This document shows, piece by piece, positions 33,636-45,218 of a stretch of DNA of 64,000 nt. Position 1 is the stretch's first letter. Every line of letters starts with the position of its first letter. The notes beneath the pieces are model-generated. The model saw only the letters and a program-made list of their open reading frames with translations, did not search any database and was not told the DNA's origin. The position numbers and the translations under genes are program-made. The DNA lies in contig DAOULH010000089.1 in NCBI GenBank assembly GCA_034420475.1, forward strand, positions 1 through 64,000, read 5' to 3'. Source of the DNA: Bin87 sp034420475. Its GTDB lineage: Bacteria; Chloroflexota; Dehalococcoidia; Lucifugimonadales; UBA3495.

Positions 33636-34406
33636 ATGTACCTGGTTTTCCTCAGTGAATCCGGCCAGACCGGCCTCAGCGCCGACGATCCCAGTCAGCC
33701 GCATCACGTCCACGCCGGATTGCTGGTGCAGGAGAGCCAGTACATCTCCATGTCCGGGGAGTACGACGCCCTGGTGCGCCGGCACTTCGGCGCCCCTGCC
33801 GGCAGCGACGGCGTGCCGACCGAGTTGCGTCCTAGCGACCTGTACCAGGGCAAAGGGCATTTCCGCTCGTGGCGGCCGGAGCGCCGGGGCGAGCTCATCC
33901 AGGACTGCCTGAGCATCCTGATCCGCCGCGAAGTTCCGCTCCTGGTGTCATACATCGACAAGGCCCGGTTCCTCAGCGCCAGCAAGACGGAGGGCAACTC
34001 CATCTACGGCAATACCGACCCGTCACAGCTGGCCTTCAGCCGGTTCCTGCTGGCCCTGACGATGTTCCTCGACGAGAACGTCATGTCGCAGATGAACCCC
34101 GACGACATCATGCAGTCGGTATGGAACGTCAACGACTACGCGATGCTGCTGGCAGGAGCGCAGTCCACGTCAATCTCGTTGGCGCTGGACGATTTCCTGA
34201 GCGAGGACAACGATTCCATCAACCCCAATATGTACGACGACTTGATGATCGCCCCGGCCTCCACCAGCGTCGGCGGGCAGTTGGCGTCGCTGTGCGCCTA
34301 TATCATCCGCCGCTGGCTCCAGCAGCCCCAGGCCTCTCACGGGTACTTCGACGCGCTGCGGGACGGGCGGGTGCTCCAGGTGGTTTACCCCTACCAGTTC
34401 GATTAG
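33636..34406 (+). CDS. DUF3800-like protein
   Basis: 256 residues with DUF3800 layout: an N-terminal first strand YLVFLSESGQTG, a central region SYIDKARFLSASKTEG and the C-terminal block VGGQLASLCAYIIRRWLQ. DUF3800 proteins have an RNase H-like fold with a first-strand DESG motif; here it reads SESG, so the first acidic residue may be missing. GGGAGG precedes the ATG. A second, more typical member is at 50550-51287. Function unknown. Confidence 0.72.
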   Translation: MYLVFLSESGQTGLSADDPSQPHHVHAGLLVQESQYISMSGEYDALVRRHFGAPAGSDGVPTELRPSDLYQGKGHFRSWRPERRGELIQDCLSILIRREVPLLVSYIDKARFLSASKTEGNSIYGNTDPSQLAFSRFLLALTMFLDENVMSQMNPDDIMQSVWNVNDYAMLLAGAQSTSISLALDDFLSEDNDSINPNMYDDLMIAPASTSVGGQLASLCAYIIRRWLQQPQASHGYFDALRDGRVLQVVYPYQFD

Positions 34407-34444
34407 GCGGCGGCCGAGCCGCCGGTCACCGTGATTGGAGCGAT

Positions 34445-34473
34445 CCCCGGTCGGCAATCCGACCGGGGCTTTT
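34445..34473 (+). terminator. Hairpin terminator between the DUF3800 gene and secA
   Basis: CCCCGGTCGG and CCGACCGGGG (10 bp, CAAT loop) are followed by CTTTT. It separates the DUF3800 transcript from secA. Confidence 0.82.
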
Positions 34474-34552
34474 CAACGTACCCGGCGCATACTTGCTATA
34501 CTGGCATGGTGTTCCTTCTTCCGCCAAAAGAAGGAAAGGGCGAGGGATTCCT

Positions 34553-37201
<2,649 letters not shown>

Positions 37202-37228
37202 CCAACGCCATTCGGGAGCGACAAAAGT

Positions 37229-37256
37229 GGGGCGGGTTTCAAACCCGCCCCGTTCC
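37229..37256. terminator. GGGGCGGG palindrome after secA
   Basis: GGGGCGGGTTT and AAACCCGCCCC form an 11-bp stem with a one-base loop, closing less tightly in practice, 28 bp after secA and just beyond the convergent YHS gene stop. The tail GTTCCTTGT is only partly T-rich. Confidence 0.6.
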
Positions 37257-37276
37257 TTGTCCGGCGATGACTCTGC

Positions 37277-37510
37277 CTATTGTCCGCGACGGAACAGACG
37301 GCGCACGAACGTGACCGGCTGCGGTTGCGGCTCCTCCATGGCGATGGGCTTGTTGCGACCGGAGGCCCACCCTTCCGGGTCGCGCTCGAAGGCGATGCGG
37401 CACCCCGGGGCGCAGAAGTAGTAGGTCTGCCCCGCGTGCTCGCTGGTCCCGCCGTTGGGATTGTCGGTATCCACCTGCATCAGGCAAATGGGATCGGTTG
37501 CGGTTGCCAT
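37277..37510 (-). CDS. YHS-domain protein
   Basis: 77 residues from ATG 37510. The YHS domain is visible as DPICLMQVD (first cysteine) and QTYYFCAPGCRIAFERDP (metal-binding cysteine pair C-x3-C). YHS domains are often linked to heavy-metal ATPases, and a copper ATPase is encoded 700 bp upstream on the same strand. It may handle copper or another soft metal. The C-terminus is basic (RRLFRRGQ). Confidence 0.85.
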   Translation of the reverse strand: MATATDPICLMQVDTDNPNGGTSEHAGQTYYFCAPGCRIAFERDPEGWASGRNKPIAMEEPQPQPVTFVRRLFRRGQ

Positions 37511-37526
37511 GTCGATTTCCTGCTTG

Positions 37527-38129
37527 TCAGTTGTCGGCGGGAGCGGGTTCAGTCTCCGGCGGGAGCGTGAATACGGCTTGGCCGTTGGCATTGTGCGTGT
37601 GATTGACCAAGGCCAGTATCAGTTGCTGATGGCCGCGGCGAATTTCCTGTAAGACTTCATCCTTGGCGGCGTCAATTTTCGCTTCCAGTTCTATTCTGGT
37701 GTTGGCAATTTCTTGCCGCAGCTCGGTTTTCGCGTCAGCGATCTCTTGCCGCAGCTCGGTTTTCGTGTCAGCGATCTCTTGCCGCAGCTCGGTTTTCGTG
37801 TCAGCCATTTCTTGCCGCAGCTCGGCTATGGCTTTGAAAACTTCCAGCTTGGTATCCGCGATATCTTCTTTGAGCTCCAGTTTAGTGGCTGCGATATCTT
37901 CTTTGAGCTCTAGTTTGGTGGCCGCAATTTCCTCTTTGAGCTCTAGTTTGGTGGCCACGATTTCCACTTTGTTAGCGGCCACCTCATCGCGGAGAGCGTT
38001 GGACTCCTCACGCGAAGGCATCCGGCCGACACGGAACGCCATCAAAGCAATGGCCCCCGCGATGGCGCCCTGGCTGGCAATAAGCGCAACTATTATGGGC
38101 ATTAAGCTGCCGGTGCTCGCCGTTTCCAT
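37527..38129 (-). CDS. Membrane-anchored coiled-coil protein with heptad repeats
   Basis: 200 residues. One N-terminal membrane helix (SLMPIIVALIASQGAIAGAI, about 6-30) is followed by a long regular coiled coil made of 11-residue repeats such as AATKLELKEDI and ADTKTELRQEI. The tail LALVNHTHNANGQAVFTLPP matches the end of the 12573-13022 protein. The repeat units are nearly identical at DNA level, so the length of the coiled coil probably changes easily by recombination. It lies between the YHS gene and the copper ATPase, but no link is evident. Confidence 0.72.
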   Translation of the reverse strand: METASTGSLMPIIVALIASQGAIAGAIALMAFRVGRMPSREESNALRDEVAANKVEIVATKLELKEEIAATKLELKEDIAATKLELKEDIADTKLEVFKAIAELRQEMADTKTELRQEIADTKTELRQEIADAKTELRQEIANTRIELEAKIDAAKDEVLQEIRRGHQQLILALVNHTHNANGQAVFTLPPETEPAPADN

Positions 38130-38206
38130 GTTCCGCTCTCATTTCGCGATGCGTGAACGCACTCGCACCGTGATTGTATCAGCACCGCGGCAAAGTGCGA
38201 TACCCA

Positions 38207-40525
38207 TCAGACGTGCGTCCGTCGCAACCGCAACGAATTGCTGACCACGCTGACCGAGCTGAAGGCCATGGCCAGCGCCGCCAGGATGGGGTTCAGGAAC
38301 CCGGCATCGCCGAAGAAAAACACCAGCCCGGCCGGTACGCCGCCCAGCGCGGTGAACACCGGATACAGCGCCCCCGCGGCCACCGGGATCAGCAGCGTGT
38401 TGTAGAAGAACGCCCAGAACAGGTTCTGCCGGATGGTGCGCATCGTGGCTCTGGACATCTTCAGCGCGGTGGCAACGCCCATGAGATCGTCACGCATCAG
38501 CGTGACGTCCGCGGTTTCGCGGGCGATGTCAGTCCCACCGCCCATGGCCACCCCGACGTTGGCTCGAGCCAACGCCGGCGCGTCATTGATGCCGTCGCCC
38601 ACCATTGCCACGGTATGCCCGGCATCCTGCATCCTGGCGACGGCATCTGCCTTGTCGGCCGGCAGCATTCCGGCGTGGTACTCGTCGATGCCGCACTCGG
38701 AAGCCACGGACGCCGCTACTTCCGGGCGGTCGCCGGAGAGCATCACCGTTCGCACCCCCATTTGATGCAGTGCCGCCACCGCTGCGGGCGTCCCGGGCTT
38801 CACTCGGTCGGCAACGGCGATCACGCCGACAACATGTGCGTCCCGGGCCACGAACATCGGCGTAGCTCCGCCTTCGGCGAGTTGTGTCGCCGCCGCGTCG
38901 AGCTCGGCGTCCGGCGACGCGCCGACCTGTTCCATGAGTGCGGCGTTCCCGACGGCTATCCCTTGTTCGGCGACTACTGCGGTCACGCCCGCGCCGGCGT
39001 GGGCAACGAAATCCGTGGATGGAGCGACCGTCAAACCGTCGGCTTGCGCCCGGCGCAGCACCGCCCGACCCAGGGGGTGCTCCGACAGGGTTTCGACCGA
39101 GGCCGCGTAACGCAGCACGTCGGTTGTGCAAACACCCGGCGTTGGCACAACGTCGGTGACCTCCGGTTGCCCCGTGGTCAGGGTTCCGGTCTTGTCCAGG
39201 GCGACGACATCCACGCGGTGGGCGGTTTCCAACGCGGCCGCGCTCCGGATCAGGATGCCACGCTCCGCGCTTCGGCCCACCCCAACGATGATGGCGGTGG
39301 GAGTTGCCAGACCCAGCGCGCACGGGCACGCGATGATAAAAACCGCCACCAGGGTCAGCATTGCGTACCGCGCCGACGGGTCCGGCCCGAGGAACAGCCA
39401 CAGTATCGCCGCGGCCAATGCAATCAGACCCACCGCCGGCACAAACCAGGCGGCGACGCGATCAGCCAGTCGCTGCACCGGGGCCGCCGAGCCCTGGGCC
39501 TCTTCCACCAGGCGTATCACCTGGGCCAGCGTCGTGTCCGTGCCGACTCGGGTGGCCCGCATGAGAATCGCGCCGGCTCCGTTCAGGGTGCCGGCGAATA
39601 CGGAATCGCCGGCAGATTTATCGGCTGGCATACTCTCGCCGGTCAGCGCGGATTGATTAACTGCGCTGGTCCCGCTGGTCACTTCGCCATCGACCGGGAT
39701 CTGCTCGCCCGGGCGTACGGCCAGCGTGTCACCGATTTCGACCTGATCGACCGGAACGTCGGTTATAGTGCCGTCCGCGGCCATGAGGTGGGCCGTTTGG
39801 GGCCGCAGGTCCAGCAGCCGTTCGATTGCGCCGGACGTGCGGGACAGGGCGCGGGCCTCCAACCAGCGTCCCAGCAGGATCAGCGCGACGATTATGGCTG
39901 CCATGTCGAAGTGCAGCTGATGCGCCCCGGGTGCAGTCAATGCGCCGGGAGCGACCAGGGTCATCAGGACGACTGCCACGCTGTAGCCGTATGCCACCGA
40001 CGTGCCCAGGCCGATCAGCGTGTGCATGTTGGGCTGCAACCGCCGGATCCCGGCCCACCCTGCGGTGTAGAACGACCATCCGGCCCACAGTTGCACCGGG
40101 GTCGCCACCGCCCATAGCAGCAGCGGATACCACCACAGGGCCAGCAGCCCGGGCGTCCAGGGCAGCGCCGGGAAACTGCCCAGCAGCAGCGCGGCTCCGC
40201 CCGTCGCCGCCACCATCAGCCGGACCCTGACGCGCTTTTCCTCCTGCGCCCGTGGGCTGACGCCCCCGTCGTCGGTCGTCGATGACGGGTTGGTATCCAG
40301 GCGGTATCCGGCGTCGGCAACTGCTTGGGCCAACGTCTCCAGGTTGGGAGATGCGGCGCCTTCGACCTCGACCAGACTGATCGTCGCCCGCTCGGTCGCC
40401 AGGTTGACGCTGACCTCGGTCACCCCTTCAACGGAGCGCAACGCCTCGCCCACGTGGTACACGCACGCCGCGCACGTCATCCCGGCGACGGGGAGTACGA
40501 GGGTGTTTGGTGATGATTGGCGCAT
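38207..40525 (-). CDS. copA: Copper-translocating P1B-type ATPase
   Basis: 772 residues. One N-terminal heavy-metal domain has the copper site GMTCAACVYHV (C18 and C21). Eight membrane helices, with the transport motif ACPCALGLATPTAI, show Cu+ specificity. The phosphorylation site DKTGTLTTGQPEV and the hinge MVGDGINDAPALARA are intact. The protein would export Cu+ from the cytoplasm. No CsoR or CueR regulator gene is adjacent. The YHS protein downstream may belong to the same metal system. Confidence 0.95.
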   Translation of the reverse strand: MRQSSPNTLVLPVAGMTCAACVYHVGEALRSVEGVTEVSVNLATERATISLVEVEGAASPNLETLAQAVADAGYRLDTNPSSTTDDGGVSPRAQEEKRVRVRLMVAATGGAALLLGSFPALPWTPGLLALWWYPLLLWAVATPVQLWAGWSFYTAGWAGIRRLQPNMHTLIGLGTSVAYGYSVAVVLMTLVAPGALTAPGAHQLHFDMAAIIVALILLGRWLEARALSRTSGAIERLLDLRPQTAHLMAADGTITDVPVDQVEIGDTLAVRPGEQIPVDGEVTSGTSAVNQSALTGESMPADKSAGDSVFAGTLNGAGAILMRATRVGTDTTLAQVIRLVEEAQGSAAPVQRLADRVAAWFVPAVGLIALAAAILWLFLGPDPSARYAMLTLVAVFIIACPCALGLATPTAIIVGVGRSAERGILIRSAAALETAHRVDVVALDKTGTLTTGQPEVTDVVPTPGVCTTDVLRYAASVETLSEHPLGRAVLRRAQADGLTVAPSTDFVAHAGAGVTAVVAEQGIAVGNAALMEQVGASPDAELDAAATQLAEGGATPMFVARDAHVVGVIAVADRVKPGTPAAVAALHQMGVRTVMLSGDRPEVAASVASECGIDEYHAGMLPADKADAVARMQDAGHTVAMVGDGINDAPALARANVGVAMGGGTDIARETADVTLMRDDLMGVATALKMSRATMRTIRQNLFWAFFYNTLLIPVAAGALYPVFTALGGVPAGLVFFFGDAGFLNPILAALAMAFSSVSVVSNSLRLRRTHV

Positions 40526-40630
40526 GGCGTCGTGTCGTCGGTGCGGGCATCGGTGTGGGCAAGGGCTGTGCGGAGGTTGCCGACTTCATTGTAGCAGTGG
40601 CAGGCAGCGGAAGAACGCCGGCAAAACGGC

Positions 40631-40659
40631 GAAGACGGCCCCTTATGGAGCCGTCTTCA
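40631..40659 (-). terminator. Hairpin downstream of tRNA-Phe
   Basis: GAAGACGGC and GCCGTCTTC form a 9-bp stem 18 bp beyond the 3' end of the minus-strand tRNA. No clear T-tract. Probably the tRNA terminator. Confidence 0.55.
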
Positions 40660-40676
40660 AACGCGAATGCGGGAAG

Positions 40677-40753
40677 TGGTGCCGAGGGGCGGATTCGAAC
40701 CACCGACACCGGCATTTTCAGTGCCGTGCTCTACCAGGCTGAGCTACCTCGGC
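40677..40753 (-). tRNA. tRNA-Phe (GAA), CCA encoded
   Basis: The minus strand folds into a full cloverleaf: acceptor GCCGAGG/CCTCGGC, D-stem GCTC/GAGC, anticodon stem CGGCA/TGCCG with loop CTGAAAA (anticodon GAA), T-stem GGTGG/CCGCC with TTCGAAT, discriminator A and encoded CCA. 77 nt in total. Confidence 0.96.
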
Positions 40754-41189
40754 TAACGGACTTCAATGATAGACGGCGGCGTCAACCGTGTCAATTCAGC
40801 CTCTGGCTCACGCGTACCCGGTTGTCACCGCGAGGAGCGCAGCGACGTGGCGATCCCGTTGCTGAAAGAGACCCTGTTGCCATCACGAGATTGCCACTCT
40901 GCGCTCGCAATGACCGGTGCAGGAAACTGGGTGCGCATGAGAGCCCGCTGGTTCGACGCCTGCGATAGCGCCGCCGCCTACGGATTGTTGTGGACACGGC
41001 GCCGAGTTCCGGTACTACGTTCGGCGCAATCGGCCGGCATCGGGTTTTGCAGTTGCAATTTGCGTGCGGTATAAGTATTATTAGGCAGGCGAATTGTGGG
41101 GAAAGTGATCCAAGCGAGAACGAAGTACCTGCTCGACCTGTGCGGCCGCGCCAACCGGCCGTAAGCAAGAGGAAGGAGCAGCTTAACTG
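40754..41189. other. Gene-free gap between tRNA-Phe and the S1 gene
   Basis: 436 bp. It contains the repeat at 40817-40920 and, at its right end, the leader of the S1 gene with AGGAAGGAG. Small open frames cross it but none has a ribosome-binding site or a protein-like composition. Confidence 0.6.
40817..40920. repeat. Degenerate copy of the TCATTGCGAGCGCAG repeat
   Basis: TGTCACCGCGAGGAGCGCAG near 40817 and CTCTGCGCTCGCAATGACCG near 40895 form the imperfect arms. The copy matches the 3775-3900 copy (CGCAGCGACGTGGCGATC) more closely than the two full MITE-like elements. No target duplication seen. Confidence 0.7.
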
Positions 41190-42290
41190 ATGGTAGCCCA
41201 GGACCCGAACGTAGTCGAAGTCACTGATATGTCGCAACTCCCGGAATCGGCCTTTTCGCCGAGGGAGTATCGCAGAGGCGACCTGGTGACCGGCGAGATA
41301 GTGCGCATCGATGATGAGGGTATGGTCATCAGCGCCGGCCTCAAGACCGAGGGCATCGTTCCGCCGCAGGAGATGCGGACACTTACCGACGAAAAGCGAG
41401 AACAGATGCAGCCGGGAGCCAACGTGATTGTCATTCACCTGAACAATCGCGGGCCGGGTGGAATGGCGGTATTCTCATACGACCAGGCGCAGGAAAAGCA
41501 GGTCTGGGAAGACCTGATCGAACTGCACAAGCAGGACTCCGAGCTGGCGGCCAAGGTTGTGCAGCACAACAAGGGCGGCCTGGTGGTTGACTGGCAGGGG
41601 GTGCGCGGCTTCGTTCCCTTCTCCCAGATGGCGCCGGTGCCGAAGGAAGGCCGCATCGAACACCTGGATGCCAGGATCGGCGAGGATGCCCGGTTCAATA
41701 TCCTTGAACTGGACGCCCAGCGTGAAAAGCTGGTGCTGACCGAGCGGCGGATCTGGCGGCAGCTGCGCAACGCAGCCAAGGAGCGCCTGCTGGAAGAATT
41801 GCAGGAAGGCCAGATCGTCCAGGGCACGGTTCGCTCGATGCGCGGGTTCGGCGCCTTTGTCGACCTGGGCGACGCCGAGGGGCTGGTGCCCATCTCCGAG
41901 CTGTCCTGGGCGATGATCAAGTCGCCGGAGGAAGTGGTCAGCGTGGGCGACAACCTGACCCTCAAGGTGCTGCGGGTGGACCGGGAGAACAGCAAGATTT
42001 CCCTGAGCCTCAAGCGCACCCAGCCGGAGCCCTGGGACACCGTGCCGGAGCGATACCACGTTGGCGATATCGTCGACGGGACCGTCACCCGCCTGATGGA
42101 CTTCGGCGCCTTCGTCAAGCTGGAAGACTGGGTCGAGGGCCTGGTGCACATCTCCGAGCTGTCGGCTCGCCGGATGGAACATCCGCGGGAGATCGTTTAC
42201 CAGGGCCAGCAGATCAAGGTGCAGATCCTCAGCATCGACACCGAACGAAAGCGGATGAGCCTGAGCTACCGCAAGGTGTACGGTCTATAA
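41190..42290 (+). CDS. rpsA: Ribosomal protein S1-like protein with four S1 domains
   Basis: 366 residues. Four S1 RNA-binding domains at about 28-95, 115-180, 195-262 and 280-350: GDLVTGEIVRIDDEGMVI, QHNKGGLVVDWQGVRGFVP, GTVRSMRGFGAFVDLGDAEG and GTVTRLMDFGAFVKLEDW. The last two are the most canonical. The four-domain form is usual in Firmicutes and Chloroflexota, where it may help mRNA binding at the 30S subunit. AGGAAGGAG lies upstream of ATG 41190. Confidence 0.9.
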   Translation: MVAQDPNVVEVTDMSQLPESAFSPREYRRGDLVTGEIVRIDDEGMVISAGLKTEGIVPPQEMRTLTDEKREQMQPGANVIVIHLNNRGPGGMAVFSYDQAQEKQVWEDLIELHKQDSELAAKVVQHNKGGLVVDWQGVRGFVPFSQMAPVPKEGRIEHLDARIGEDARFNILELDAQREKLVLTERRIWRQLRNAAKERLLEELQEGQIVQGTVRSMRGFGAFVDLGDAEGLVPISELSWAMIKSPEEVVSVGDNLTLKVLRVDRENSKISLSLKRTQPEPWDTVPERYHVGDIVDGTVTRLMDFGAFVKLEDWVEGLVHISELSARRMEHPREIVYQGQQIKVQILSIDTERKRMSLSYRKVYGL

Positions 42291-42321
42291 CCGAACCACC
42301 CAGCGCAAAGGCGAAAATGAT

Positions 42322-42357
42322 ATAGGGGCGAGAACCTTCGCCCCTATTTTGTTTTTT
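42322..42357. terminator. Bidirectional intrinsic terminator
   Basis: ATAGGGGCGA and TCGCCCCTAT form a hairpin followed by TTTGTTTTTT on the plus strand, 31 bp after the S1 gene. The stop codon of the convergent gene (42344) lies inside it, so it serves both. Confidence 0.85.
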
Positions 42358-43132
42358 GCAGCGCCGGCAGGTCGGCATCGTTCACGATGAAGTGGCCCGG
42401 GTCGGCGGCGCCATCATCGTCGCGCAACTCGCGGAGCCGCTCCAGGCCGCGCCGGGTGTCGCTGGCGACGCGGGCCGGGTGCCACTTGCGGATGCGACGC
42501 TTGAACAGCCAGTAGGTGAACTCATGCCAGGCGACCAGGGAAAGTTCCTCAGGATCATGGCCCCAGGCTGCGCCGGCATCCGCGAGGAACTCGGGCACAA
42601 GGTTGGTGCGGGTCTCGCCGTAGAGATGACGGTAGGCGTCCTCCACCACGTCGTCGCTGTCGCCGTAGCATCGGGCCAGGCGACTCTTGCGGATGGAGTC
42701 TTCCGTGACCAGTTGCAGGGCTTCTTCCACCACCACGCCGTACCAGAAATTCAGGTGAGCGGTGTACCGGTAGGGGCCGATGAGTTGACGGAACCGTTCC
42801 GGGTCGATGTCCTCGGGCAACCGCCCGTAGAACAGCAGGGTTTCCAGCTCGTCCGGCGGGACGGCATCGGGGATGGCAAGGCAGAGACGATGGGCCAGGG
42901 TGAGCCAGTCCAGCGCTTCGCCGCCGATGACGTAGCGCCAATGCCGACCCCAAAGTTCTTCATGGGGGAGGCTCCAGCGACCAATGGCGTCCAGCAGCGC
43001 AATATGCCACGGCTCGGCGCGGCCGGCGCGGGAACGCAACCGCTCGATGACGTGCTCGTATTCCGGGAGGCCGGCGCCGTCATGCGCCGGCGCAATGACC
43101 GCGACCCCGGTGTCGTCCACCGTGAAGGTCAT
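42344..43132 (-). CDS. Hypothetical protein coupled to polX
   Basis: 262 residues from ATG 43132, which overlaps the polX stop by 4 bp (ATGA), so translation is coupled. The sequence is soluble and rich in Trp and Arg (ELWGRHWRYVIGGEALDWLT; WHEFTYWLFKRRIRKWHP). It contains an all-alpha region with DELETLLFYGRLPEDIDPER. I do not recognise a family. The tight coupling suggests a link to DNA repair, but this is inference only. Confidence 0.72.
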   Translation of the reverse strand: MTFTVDDTGVAVIAPAHDGAGLPEYEHVIERLRSRAGRAEPWHIALLDAIGRWSLPHEELWGRHWRYVIGGEALDWLTLAHRLCLAIPDAVPPDELETLLFYGRLPEDIDPERFRQLIGPYRYTAHLNFWYGVVVEEALQLVTEDSIRKSRLARCYGDSDDVVEDAYRHLYGETRTNLVPEFLADAGAAWGHDPEELSLVAWHEFTYWLFKRRIRKWHPARVASDTRRGLERLRELRDDDGAADPGHFIVNDADLPALQKTK

Positions 43133-44928
43133 GGTCGGGATGCCGCAGCCCGCCGGCCTTCTACCATAGCGGCGAAACGTTCGGTCCGCTGCCCTTTGGG
43201 AGCGCGGAGCCAGGAGAGAAAGTCGTTGGCCGGGTAGGTGTTCAGAACGTGTTCCGGCCCGCACCAGGCGCGGCGCGCCACGGCCACTCCAAAGGTGCGG
43301 TTGGTCAGCCCGTCAATGTGGTGCGAGTCGGTGTTGATCACCAGCGGTACGCCCAACTCGCGAGCGCGGGCGGCGTGGGTGTCCTTGAGGTCCAGGCGCT
43401 CCGGGGCGGCGTTGATTTCCATGGCCGTGCCGGTGTCGCGGGCGGTTTGCAGCAGGGCCTCGATGTCGAATTCAACCGGGTCCCGGCGGCCCAGCAGGCG
43501 CGTGGAGGCATGGCCGATGACGGTGACGTGGGGGTTCTCCATGGCCCGGGTGATGCGCCGGGTCATGGTGTCCCGGTCCTGGCTCATGGCGTTGTGCACG
43601 GAGGCGATCACCCAGTCCAGCATACCCAGGACGTCGTCGGGGAAGTCCATGGCGCCGTCGGCGCGGATGTCCACCTCGGAGCCGCAGAGGATGGTCATGT
43701 CGTAGCGGGATTGCAGGGCTTTCAGGATTTCGATCTGGCGGGCGAGGCGGTCTGGGGTCAGGCCGTTGGCGACGCCCAGGCCCTGGGAATGGTCGGTGAG
43801 GGCCATGTACTCGTAGCCCATGGCGGCCACGGCGGCAACCATTTCTTCCAGGGGGAACTTGCCGTCGCTCCAGTCGCTGTGGAGGTGCAGGTCCCCGCGG
43901 AGGTCGGCCTCGGTGATCAGGTTGGGCAGGTTGCCTTCGCGGGCGGCGTCCAACTCGTCCGCGCCGCGGCGGAGTTCCGGCGGTATCCAGGGCAGGTCCA
44001 GGCGGCCGTAGAAGGACTCCTCGTCGGGGAACCGCTCGGTCTCGCCGCTTTCGATGACCGTGATGCCGTATTCGTTCAGGGACAAACCCCGGCGGTTGGC
44101 GTAATCGCGCAGCCGGATGTTGTGCTGCTGGCTGCCGGTGAAATACTGCAACATTGCGCCCATGGCGTCCGGCTCGCCGATGCGCAGGTCGATCTGGATG
44201 CCCGGATCGACGATCACGGAGGTCTTGGAATCGCCCTGAACGAGGACCTCACGGACTGATGGCAAGGCGGCCAGCGCCGGGCCAGTCTCCGCGGGGTTCT
44301 CCGACACTGCGATGAGGTCCAGGTCGCCGATGGTTTCCTCCCAGCGCCGAAGCGAACCGGCCGGAGTGATGCTCACCAAACCGGGGCAGGCATCGAAGAG
44401 CTGGGACGTTACCGCGGCGCAGGTCTCGGAGGCGATGCCCAGGGGCGTGCGGTCAGAGCGGGAGCGCTGGGCCTGGATGTGGCGCAGGATGTTTGCCACC
44501 GAACGCTTGCCCATCCGGGGCAGCTGTTCGAGCCGGCCGTCCAATGCGGCCTGCTCCAGCTCGGCGACGGACCCGATGCCCAGCTCATCGACAGCGGCTT
44601 TGACGGTTTTCGGCCCCATGCCCGGAACCTCCAGCAGTTCCAGGACGTTGGGGGGCAGTTCCTCGGCCAGGCGGTCGTAGGCGGCAACGTGGCCCGTCGC
44701 CACGTATTCCTGGACCTTTTCGCTGATGGCCTTGCCGACGCCGGGGATTTTCTTCAGGTCGTCGCCGGCGGCGGCCGCCGCGGCCAGCGACCAGCTGAGT
44801 TGTTCGATGGTGTTGGCGGCGCGCTGGTAGGCGCGAATCTTGAAGACCGTGTCGCCCTTGATCTCCAGCATGGCCGCCATGTTGTTGAACAGTTGGACGA
44901 TGTCTTCGTTGGTGATCTGTGTGGTCAT
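43129..44928 (-). CDS. polX: Family X DNA polymerase with PHP domain (PolX)
   Basis: 599 residues; start ATG 44928 gives TNEDIVQLFNNMAAMLEIKG, the usual PolX N-terminus. Helix-hairpin-helix blocks KIPGVGKAISEKVQEY and VPGMGPKTVKAA cover the first 130 residues. The nucleotidyltransferase core contains RRWEETIGDLDLIAVS with catalytic aspartates. The PHP domain (from about 335) shows DLHLHSDWSDGKF, LTDHSQGLGV and VINTDSHHIDGL. The enzyme fills gaps in base excision repair and has 3'-5' exonuclease activity. It is in one operon with the 262-residue hypothetical protein. Confidence 0.95.
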   Translation of the reverse strand: MTTQITNEDIVQLFNNMAAMLEIKGDTVFKIRAYQRAANTIEQLSWSLAAAAAAGDDLKKIPGVGKAISEKVQEYVATGHVAAYDRLAEELPPNVLELLEVPGMGPKTVKAAVDELGIGSVAELEQAALDGRLEQLPRMGKRSVANILRHIQAQRSRSDRTPLGIASETCAAVTSQLFDACPGLVSITPAGSLRRWEETIGDLDLIAVSENPAETGPALAALPSVREVLVQGDSKTSVIVDPGIQIDLRIGEPDAMGAMLQYFTGSQQHNIRLRDYANRRGLSLNEYGITVIESGETERFPDEESFYGRLDLPWIPPELRRGADELDAAREGNLPNLITEADLRGDLHLHSDWSDGKFPLEEMVAAVAAMGYEYMALTDHSQGLGVANGLTPDRLARQIEILKALQSRYDMTILCGSEVDIRADGAMDFPDDVLGMLDWVIASVHNAMSQDRDTMTRRITRAMENPHVTVIGHASTRLLGRRDPVEFDIEALLQTARDTGTAMEINAAPERLDLKDTHAARARELGVPLVINTDSHHIDGLTNRTFGVAVARRAWCGPEHVLNTYPANDFLSWLRAPKGQRTERFAAMVEGRRAAASRP

Positions 44929-44973
44929 GGTCAATACCATACCACCGGCCGGCGAAAGCGGGCAAGGAAGGCC

Positions 44974-45133
44974 GTAACAGTTCAGAATTCAGGGGGTTGT
45001 CATTGCGAGGCGCTGGCGCCGTGGCAATCTCGACGCCGCAGCGGCAACGTCTGCCCCAAAGGACTCCCCGGCGCCAACGAGATTGCCGCGCTGCGCTCGC
45101 AATGACACTTTCCCCGCAACTCTGAACAGTTAC
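44974..45133. mobile_element. MITE-like palindromic element, copy 2, with 8-bp target duplication
   Basis: Left end GTAACAGTTCAGAATTCAGG and right end CAACTCTGAACAGTTAC are inverted. The inner arms TCATTGCGAGGCGCTGG and CTGCGCTCGCAATGACA match copy 1. GGAAGGCC is present directly before (44966-44973) and directly after (45134-45141) the element. It lies between acn and polX. No open frame of its own. Confidence 0.85.
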
Positions 45134-45218
45134 GGAAGGCCGCATCGCGGCAGTTTCCCGTAAAACAGGGGTGCCTGCTCGCGCAGACGCCCCCGCGTAG
45201 TGCCCGGTGTGAGACCGG

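Noticed and set aside
37700..37980. Direct repeats resembling a CRISPR array
   Set aside because: Units are contiguous, without unique spacers, and encode the heptad-type coiled coil of the 37527-38129 gene.
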